Assembly (NCBI RefSeq): GCF_026745355.1
Contig: NC_079207.1
Span: 37,843,421-37,907,420, forward strand
Reading direction: 5' to 3'
Source of the DNA: Beta vulgaris subsp. vulgaris
Taxonomy: Eukaryota > Streptophyta > Magnoliopsida > Caryophyllales > Amaranthaceae
DNA: 64,000 nt
Below are positions 56,504 to 64,000 of this stretch, piece by piece (within the stretch, counting starts at the first letter, position 1; every line of letters starts with the position of its first letter). The notes under the pieces were generated by a model. That model did no database searches and had not been told where the DNA came from. It was given only the letters and a program-made list of their open reading frames with translations. The translations under genes were made by a program, and so were the position numbers.

Positions 56504-58220
56504 AGACGCAATGATGACTAACTGTCACTCATCCAAGATAGTAAGGAATCGAAGTTTTGAAGTTCGGGTAGAGGATATTGTGGATGAAGAAAGGCCACCT
56601 AGAAGGAGGGATAAGCCTCCGACTATTGTCAATGTTCCTGGACGAAGTCGAGAACCTGTCATTCAGAAAATCTTGAGCGTCCGATGACCGTAACTCATCT
56701 AGAGAACGTCCTGAATGATTTTTAGACCAAGATGGCTATAGTCGTCCAAGAGCATACCAAGAACAATATGCTGTTTTTTCAAGTAAACCCAAATCTAGTC
56801 GCGATCAATCCTCTTAGGAGGCAGTCCTAGGAGAACAGTCCAGGTCCAAGCCGACCTGTTCGTCAGGAGCTTTCTAAGAGGGCGGCCAAAGAAAAGCAGC
56901 CAGAAGTAAGTGAGCAACGAAGAAAGATGGATTGGAAGCTGGTAGTCACAACTGAAGATAATATCCATCCAAATGGACATATGATGAAAACAGATGCTCG
57001 GGATTATCTGGAGGCAAAGAAAGCTGCAGCTTTACAACATTCTGCCACGTGATCTACCCCATATCTGAGAGATACTTTGTTGAGGTTACCATCCAAAACA
57101 AAAGGGAGAAGTTTGGGTTCTTCTGTTGTCCGTCCAAGACAGGAAAACACAGTATTACAACCGATGGTGTATAGGCGACCAACGCTTGCAAACACTTCTT
57201 CCAGTCCGGTGTTAAAGGAATATCAGAGGGAGCACATACCCATTGAGGGACAGCCGGGAGCCATCTGGATCAACTGGCCGTCCCCTTCAGCCAGAATCAT
57301 GGAGGCGTCCCTCTTCCCAAAGGTTAAGCTTCCTACAATAGAACCTTTCGACGGAACAACTGATCCGGATGTTCACTTGTCCGCATATAAGCACCAGATG
57401 TATGTCTAGGTTGTAGATGATGCCACTTGGTATAAGAACTTCCCAACCAGTCTAAAAGGAGTGGCTCAGAAGTGGTTTAAAAATCTTCCCCCTAACTCAA
57501 TTAACAATTTCACAAAACTAAGTTACTTTTGCACCAGTCATTTTGTTGCCAATCGGTGAGAGCAAAAGACTAGCATGCACTTGGGTAAGATCATCCAAGG
57601 ACCAAAAGAAGCTTTATGGAGTACCGTCAAAAGATTCAATTTGGAGGCTTTGCAAATTTAGGACCTTAATGCTGGGGTGGCCTTTGACGCCTTTATTAGA
57701 GGGTTGAGGCCAAGAAGTTTTAAATTCGACCTTGTGAAAAAGAAAATTCCTCTAGCAGAGGCCCTGAGGGAAGTTGAAGCATTCATCAATGACACTGAGG
57801 TTTGAGCTGAAACAAAGCATCCGGAGTCCAAGAAGGATGAAGAAGTAACTCAGACAAAGAAAAGCAATCCTAAAAAAGCTGAGACATGCGCTCTGACTTC
57901 CACCACAACTTCGTCCCGACGAAGTAAAAGGAAAGGGTCTGAAACTTCGGCAGAACCCATAACCTTCAGCAAAGATCAATACTCCATTCACATGGAGATT
58001 AAATATCAACATGAGCTTAAGGATCCGGCTGAGATGAAGACTTCCTATAGAAACAGGGATAAGGGTAAGTATTACCACTTTCACAAGGATTGTGGTCACG
58101 AGACTAATGAGTGCAAGTACCTTAAGAGAGCTTTGGAGGATTTAGCTCGAAAAGGGAAGATGAATTCATACTTTGGCCCAAGGGGGAAGGAAGTTTCAGA
58201 GAAAAGATGATAGTCAGTAT
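56504..58220 (+). pseudogene. gag remnant of the Tat-type element
   Basis: The frames at 56415-56687, 57077-57409 and 57992-58210 hold gag pieces. SLFPKVKLPTIEPFDGTTDP and HLSAYKHQMYV come from the capsid-like domain, and HFHKDCGHETNEC is a zinc-finger-like motif in which the first Cys is Tyr. Stops and frameshifts break the frame many times. Confidence 0.7.
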
Positions 58221-59078
58221 AGGAAGAAGGAAAGAGAGAGTACTGATGAGGAAGTTGTTCTGGTGATATCAGGAGAATTATTTGCCGCTGGTGGACCAAC
58301 CAACAGAGGGCACAAGAACTACCTCAGGGAACTCGGCCAAGTTTTGCTAACCAATCAGGCAAAGGTCGATTGGTTCCCTAAAGTGGTAGTCAATGAGAAA
58401 GATCGGAGAAAGTTGAAGACCCCTCATGATGACCTTCTAGTGGTAGAAATGAAAATAGCAAACATGATGGTAAGAAGAATTTTGATTGATAGTGGTAGTT
58501 CGACGGACATTATAAGCTTTGATTGTTTGTCCAGATTAAAGTTTGTTGAGAGTAACTTAGTTCCAGTCAACCATCCATTCATTGGGTCTGGGGGGGTTAT
58601 TACTCCCGCGGGAACAGTTACACTACCGATCTGAGTCGGAGACAAGGAGGCTTCCCGGACGTTGTTTGTTAAGTTGTTGGCCGTCCGAGATTTGACTGCT
58701 TACAATGTCATACTCGGATGAACAACCCTGAATCATATCAAAGTTGTAATAGTCACACATCTCATGCTCATGAAATTTGAATGTGATGGTGGCAAAATTG
58801 GCTCCTTTTATGGAGACCAGCAGGCGGCCAGAATGTTACCTAACAACTTTGAGACCATCATCCTGGAAAGCAGAGAAACAAGATCAGGCGAAGGATGCTG
58901 GAGAGGGTAAAGCGATCGAGTTTGTGAAAAGCCAAGTGGACACTCTGAGGAAAGTGATTAAAAGTCCTCAAACACAGGTAACTCCCCCAAGTAAATCGTT
59001 CAGCCACTTACCCAACAAGAAGAGAAAATATATGCCCGTTAAAGATGAACCACCCTCGTCAGAAGAGGTAATGACCAT
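58221..59078 (+). pseudogene. Protease remnant of the Tat-type element
   Basis: The frame at 58173-58634 contains VRRILIDSGSSTDIISFDCL, with the retropepsin DSG intact, and GSGGVITPAGTVTLPI before a TGA. A decayed linker runs to 59078, where the hAT-like element is inserted between MTI codons. Confidence 0.78.
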
Positions 59079-60265
59079 CTAGGGATGGCAACGGGTCGGA
59101 TCTGGACCGGGTCCAGGTGGACCCGGATCCAGATCCGTTTCCAAACGATGGACCCAGATCCTACCCGGATCCAACGGGTCTGAAAATGTTGGACCTAGAT
59201 CCAGATCCGACGGATCCTACAGATCCAGGTCCAAAACGGGTCCAAAACGGATCCCTACTATTCTACTTGGTTTTTAACAATTTACCAACTTCATCACAAA
59301 ATTGAAATGAACAAATTATTTCAAATTATGCTTAACAATTACAGCAACAAATTCGAAAGAACAACAAAATCAAAACAAAACCGAAACAGCAGCAAAATCA
59401 AAACAGATTTCAAAATAAACCCAAAAATCAACAAATAAACGAAAATTAACCAAAAAATTAAACGAAAATACACTGATAAACGAAAATTGAAACATAAACC
59501 CTAAAATTGAAATAAATTACATAGTGACTAGATCTAAACGAAAATCAACTAAAAAATAAATTGGTACGAAAATACAAGCTAAGAGAACGAAAATATATAT
59601 GAAAATAAAAAATAAATCAACAAAAACTAGAGAAACTAAACCAAAAATCAGTCAATTCTTCCTTGTGCTTCCTCCGGTTGATGAGAGAGAAGGGTGGGTA
59701 TGGATTACTGGTCGCGCGTCGGAGAGGCTGGGACTTCTCTTTTGCTGGCGAGTGGGTGGTTGTTGGTGGCGGCTGTACATGGGTGGTGGTTGTTGGTGGC
59801 GGATGACCAAGGAGAAATTGGGAGAGAAAGAGAAGCGTAGTGTGTGAGAGAAAGAACTGAGAAGCGTAGTGTTTGAGAGAAAGAACTGAGAAGCGTAGTG
59901 TGAGAGAGAGAGAACTGAGAAGCGCAGTGTGAGAGAGGATGAGGAGAGAGAGATAGAGAGAGAGGATGAGGAGGGAGAGAGGATGAAGAGAGAGAGAAGG
60001 GGCGGAAAAAGAGGGTAGGGGTTGGGGACTTGGGGTCTTCGGGTATTATTGCTAGGGTTTTAAACTTTTAGCAAGGCTTTTATTAAAACGGATCTGCGGA
60101 TCCGGGTCCGGGTTTATTGTACAGATCCGGACCCGGATCCGTGATCTGACAAGTGGACCCGGATCCGACCCAGATCCAACGGGTCCATAATTTTAGGATC
60201 CAGACCCGGAAAAACGGATTCGGGTCCACAGATCTGGGCCGGGTCCGGGATCCACTGCCATCTCT
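59079..60265. mobile_element. hAT-like non-autonomous element, family E (1187 bp)
   Basis: The ends CTAGGGATGGCAACGGG and, reverse strand, AGAGATGGCAGTGGATCC are flanked by an exact TSD atgaccat (59071-59078 and 60266-60273). Both sub-terminal zones are arrays of GGATCC/GGGTCC-type motifs. The core is A-rich then purine-rich, with a tandem repeat. It has no coding capacity. It cuts the linker between protease and RT of the Tat-type element. Confidence 0.88.
59826..59940. repeat. Tandem repeat of about 33-35 bp in family E
   Basis: The unit GAGAGAAAGAACTGAGAAGC plus G(T/C)(A/G)GTGT recurs three to four times, with GA-dinucleotide length changes. Confidence 0.75.
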
Positions 60266-60273
60266 ATGACCAT

Positions 60274-60944
60274 CATGGGCCCGACACTTGAGCGTCTAGA
60301 GCATGTAGAGGCTCTAGAGGACATTTGTTTAGATGACGCCCATCCAGAGAGGACATTGAAGATTGGGTATGCTCTAACCCCTAACTTGAAAAATGGGTTT
60401 GGTAAGGTTGTTTAAGGAATTTAAGGATGTGTTTGCCTATAGTTTCGAGGAAATGCCAGGAATTGATCCAGAAGTAGCCGTTCATAAGTTAAATGTAGAT
60501 CCAAGTCTGAAGCCAGTTCGTCAGAAGAAGATGCATTTAGGTCCGGCCAGAAATCAGGCAGTCGACCATGAGGTGCAGAAATTGTTGACATCTAAGCTTA
60601 TCAGAGAAACTTATTATCCAGAATGGACAGCCAATGTGGTCATGGTACCCAAGCCCAATGGCACATGGAGGATGTGTGTGGGTTACACCGATCTCAACAA
60701 GGCCTGTCCTAAGGACATGTTCCCTCTGCCTAAGTTGGATCGGCTAGTAGACTCCACAGCTGGTCATGCGCTGTTAAGCGTCATAGATGCATATTCTGGA
60801 TTTCACCAAATTCCCATGTGGCCCAAGGACCAGGACAAGACGTCATTTATTACAGAAAAAGGGTTGTATAGCTGGCTGAGGATGCCTTTTGGTCCTCAAA
60901 ATGCACCAGCCACCTTTCAGAGGCTAATTAACACGGTTTTTTAG
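60274..60944 (+). pseudogene. RT N-terminal part of the Tat-type element
   Basis: The open frame at 60393-60944 includes ARNQAVDHEVQKLLTSKLI, NVVMVPKPNGTWRMC, YTDLNKACPKDMFPLPKLD, the catalytic-Asp region VIDAYSGFHQIPM, and RMPFGPQNAPATFQRLIN. A stop follows at 60942, just before the YxDD box. It is better preserved than the gag region. Confidence 0.85.
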
Positions 60945-61710
60945 CCACAACTAGGAAGAAATATGGAAGCATACATCAATGATATGATAGTAAAGAGCCT
61001 GCAAGAGCTAGGCCATATTGATGACTTGAGAGAAACCTTTGAAACTCTTAGAAAGTTTAAGTTGAAGTTGACTCCCAACAAATGTGTTTTTGGTGTAGCA
61101 GCAGGGAAGGTCTTTGGATTCTTGGTAGATCAAATAGAAATAGAAGCCAATCCTGAGAAAATCCAGGCTATTTTGGACATGACATCTCCGACAAAGATTA
61201 AGGAGGTGCAGCGCCTGACGGGGTTCTTGTCCAAATCAGGAGATAAATGTCATCACTTTTTTTTTACAATCAAGAAAAAAGCCAAGTTTGAGTGTACAGC
61301 AGAAGCTGAGCAGGCACTTCATCAAGTGAAGGATCACCTCCGTAGCTACCTAGGTTGGTCAGTCCAGCCAAGGGGAAAAAATTATTTGTATACCTGGACG
61401 TGTCACCTCAAGCTGTAAGTGTTGTTTTGCTGGCCGAAAGGAAGTCAATACAAATCCCAATATACTTTTTGAGTCATGTGCTCAAAGATGCGAAGTATAG
61501 ATACTCGCTAGTGGAGAAGTTTTGGGTTGGCGCTTATCATGGCCAGCAGAAAATTGAGGCCTTATTTCTTGGCCCACAGTATACTAGTCTATACCGACCA
61601 ACCTCTGAACAATCTTGCAAAAATGGAAGCTTCAGGATGAATGTTGAAATGGGCGGTAAAACTAAACATGTCCGACATATCTTTCGAGCCTAGGAAGGCC
61701 ATCAAGGAGC
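60945..61710 (+). pseudogene. RT C-terminal part and RNase H of the Tat-type element
   Basis: The YxDD box reads YINDMIVKS (60972 onward), so the first catalytic Asp of the pair is Asn. The connection and RNase H follow with KIKEVQRLTGFL, LFVYLDVSPQAVSVVLL and FLSHVLKDAKYRYS. Frameshifts occur near 61370 and 61600. Confidence 0.8.
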
Positions 61711-61779
61711 AAGCTTTGGCAGATTTTATAGTTGAGCTTACTCGGCCAGCTGTAGAACCTATATTAGATCCGGCTGAAA

Positions 61780-62290
61780 GAAGGAAGCACTGGACGCTAA
61801 TGGTGGATTGATCGTCTACCGTCAATGGGTGTGGGGCAGGAATCATTTGTCAGTCTCTAGAAGGAGATAAGTTTGAATATGCTTTGAGGCTCCAATTCCA
61901 AGCGTCCAATAATGAAGCTAAGTATGAAGCGCTTCTGGCTGGGATCAAATTGTGTAAAGAGGCCAGGGCTCCAGAGATTGAGGCCAAATCATACTCCCTC
62001 TTAGTCGTCAGTCAGGTCAAAGAAGATTTTGAATGCAAAGAAGCATCAATGATCAAATATATGCGTCTGATCAAGGATGAGATTTAGCCCTTAAAACAAT
62101 TTGTTCTTGACCAAGTTCCAAGGTCAGAAAATCACCAAGCAAATGCTCTCTCAAAATTGGCCAGCTCGGCTGACTGTGATGCATCGAGAACAGTGTTTTG
62201 GGAGGTGAAACCAAAGAAGACTATTGATCATGATCAAGTGATGTTTCTTAGCCGAGGGGCATTATGCATGGATCCTATTAAATAATTTAA
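61780..62290 (+). pseudogene. Second (archaeal-type) RNase H of the Tat-type element
   Basis: WTLMVD is followed by a stop where a Gly codon is usual, then SSTVNGCGAGIICQS and FQASNNEAKYEALLAGIKL, then LVVSQVKEDFECKE. A piece near 62110-62170 resembles NHQANALSKLASS. This domain order is typical of Tat-lineage elements. Confidence 0.78.
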
Positions 62291-62389
62291 GAAAATAGGT
62301 CGGCTACCTTCTGACTCCGTAGAGGCTAATTATGTGAAGGCACGAGACAAGTGGTTCAAGTTATGAATGAGACTCTCTACAAGAAAGCG

Positions 62390-63480
62390 TTCAATCGTCC
62401 TCTTCTCAAGTGCATCACCAGAGAAGATGGACTGGAAGTATTAAAAGAACTCCATGAAGGAGCTTGTGCATCCCATATAGGGGGAAAAACATTGGGGGAA
62501 AAAGCTTTGAGGACTGGGTATTATTAACCTTCCTTTAAGGAAGACGCTCTTGATTACGCAAAGAAGTGTGGAAGCATGGGAATCTCCATCAAAAGCCGTC
62601 CAACTACTTAACTCTGATTTTGTTCCCACTTCCTTTTACCAAATGGGGCATGGATGTCCTGGGACCCTTCCTTGTGGCCGCTAGTCAGAAGAAGTTTGTG
62701 ATTGTAGTTGTGGACTACTTCACTAAATGGGTTGAGGCTGAAGCAATGTGGGGGATAACAATGAATGATGTCAAGGGTTCTATTTGGAAAAACATCATTA
62801 CATGGTTCAGCATGTCGTATTCCATCGTATTTGACAATGGACCGCGGTTTAAGACGCCAAAATTGAAGGATTGACTGGCAGAAAGAGAAATCAAAGCTCA
62901 CTTCGCGGCTGTAGCCCACCCACAAGCCAATTGGCAAGTAGAGTCATTCAACAAAATCCTGTCAAACGGCATCAAAAGGAAGTTGGACAATGCCAAAGGA
63001 CTATGGGTTGAAGAACTACAGTTAGTGTTATGGTCCATTAGAACCACAACTAAGGATTCTACTAGAAAGACGCCCTTCAAGCTCGTCTCTGGCACTGAAG
63101 TTGTTCTGCCCATTGAAATAGAGGAACCTACCCTCAGAGGCATGATATACACAGAAGAAGCCAATTAGCGTGCCTTGTGCACGGCCTTGGACCAAGTACC
63201 AGAGGTTAGAGGCAATGCACTTCTAAGGATGCAATTGTACAAGCTTCAAATGGCTCGAGACTTTAACAATAAATTCGCTAGACGACCACTCAAAGTAGGG
63301 GACTTGGTTTTGAGGAAGATGGAAGCCATTGGAAGAGCCAAGGAGTTGGGTAAGCTGACGCCAAATTAGGAAGAGCCCTACTTAATCGTCTAGGAAGTAC
63401 GAAGTGGCACTTTTCGTCTCCAAGATATGGGGGGGGGGAACGTCCTGTTCAGCGAACCTGGATCTCAGACACCCTGAAAA
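62390..63480 (+). pseudogene. Integrase of the Tat-type element
   Basis: A decayed zinc region (ELHEGACASHIGGKT near 62445-62490) precedes the core. The core has KWGMDVLGPFLVAASQKK, FVIVVVDYFTKWVEAEA and SIVFDNGPRF, then AHPQANWQVESFNKIL, where the third acidic residue is the Glu of VES. The C-terminal part RRPLKVGDLVLRKMEA follows. Stops at 62872, 63166 and 63367 interrupt it. Confidence 0.82.
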
Positions 63481-64000
63481 AATATCACATCTGATGCAGG
63501 CAACTATCTTGAATGCCTTGTAGTTGATAGTTTCTAACACAAGTGTCATGGCACAAAGAAGAAAGATAGATATGTATAATGTACCTTGGTGTTTAGCCAA
63601 GCAAAATTCATATAATACAATTCTACTTTCTCTCTATATTGCTTCTTTACTCTTTACTTAAAGTTATTTACTTAGGGGTATTTCACCATAGGTTAGCTTA
63701 GTGGTCTAAGAAGTAACATTAACACGAAATAGAAATAACTTTAACACTTAAGAGAAAAGACACACAAAATTTTACAAGGAAAACCACCTGGGCCTAATAG
63801 GAAGAAAAACCTTGAACGCAAGGGATTTCATTCTCAACTTTCTTAAATGAAATCGGCCAAAAGAATATCTCTTTACAACCTAACAAGGGCCTTCTTTGTT
63901 CCTCTAGGAACTTGTTCCCAGTCACTCAATTCCCCCTTAACTGATGACACTCACTTTGACTTCTCTAGAAGTCTTCTATTTTATCTCGTTCTTTTTCTCT
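63481..64000. other. Window end, no recognised feature
   Basis: This is probably the 3' untranslated part of the Tat-type element at first. The part after 63700 (ACAAGGAAAACCACCTGGGC) may belong to something else, but I cannot assign it. Confidence 0.4.

Larger units (their letters stand above)
55871..63480 (+). mobile_element. Tat-type Ty3/gypsy retrotransposon, 3' LTR not seen
   Basis: A 614-bp 5' LTR, a Tat-style primer region, decayed gag, protease, RT, two RNase H regions and integrase run in order on the plus strand. The second, archaeal-type RNase H between RNase H and integrase is the hallmark of the Tat lineage (Ogre/Retand type). Pol ends near 63480 (TLKKYHI). No copy of the 5' LTR appears before the window end, so the 3' LTR lies beyond or is lost. 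A hAT-like element is inserted at 59079-60265. Confidence 0.82.

Noticed and set aside
1..64000. CRISPR arrays, bacterial operons or phage-like systems
   Set aside because: The tandem repeats here (17, 54, 63 and 95 bp) are direct repeats without unique spacers, and all coding evidence is plant or plant retroelement.

Overview
This window is plant nuclear DNA, almost certainly from a eudicot. The evidence is a split plant-type sulfhydryl oxidase gene with GT..AG introns, a tRNA-derived SINE, hAT DNA transposons, and nested chromovirus, Athila-like and Tat-like Ty3/gypsy LTR retrotransposons. I cannot name the species from the sequence.

The only host gene I can support is a quiescin sulfhydryl oxidase (QSOX) on the minus strand, from the start codon at 28823 to the stop at 181. 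I found eleven exons with matching splice phases. They sum to 1587 nt, or 528 codons plus stop, with no internal stop. The product has a signal peptide, a thioredoxin domain with CPAC, an Erv domain with CEEC, a further CPSC and a C-terminal membrane segment. The coding sequence is spread over 28.6 kb because introns 1, 4, 8 and 9 are 4.9, 15.1, 3.4 and 2.5 kb long.

The long introns hold mobile elements whose ends and target-site duplications (TSDs) can be read. They include a SINE (6508-6700), a 4.1-kb hAT element with a dead transposase (8457-12584), two related 0.94-1.0 kb hAT-like elements (13224-14167 and 24453-25449), a cousin with different sub-terminal repeats (17172-18185), and another hAT-like element (26657-28142). 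Intron 4 also holds a decayed Ty3/gypsy fragment (about 14900-21835). That fragment is split by a 186-bp MITE, by the 17172 element, and by a young LTR element (18383-21561) that keeps gag and protease but has lost reverse transcriptase (RT), RNase H and the integrase core. A 0.7-kb element with four 63-bp repeats (29129-29819) sits about 300 bp upstream of the QSOX start.

From 30.5 kb to the end the window is almost solid nested Ty3/gypsy DNA. A complete but decayed Tekay-type chromovirus (30577-41263) is followed 45 bp later by a second, better preserved one (41309 to about 49179) whose 3' LTR is cut short at a junction with an Athila-like 3' end (49180-51318). A reverse-oriented Tekay-type LTR follows (51319-55870), split by a 2978-bp solo LTR (52063-55040). 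A Tat-type element (55871 to past 63480) then runs towards the window end and carries a 1187-bp hAT-like insertion (59079-60265) with a perfect 8-bp TSD.

I see no operon-like or defence-like new system. The best leads are the size and microexon structure of the QSOX gene, and a family of small hAT-like elements that combine GC-rich palindromic sub-terminal arrays with a core carrying CACGTG and telo-box motifs, inserted in QSOX introns. All alignments here were made by eye; no searches were run.
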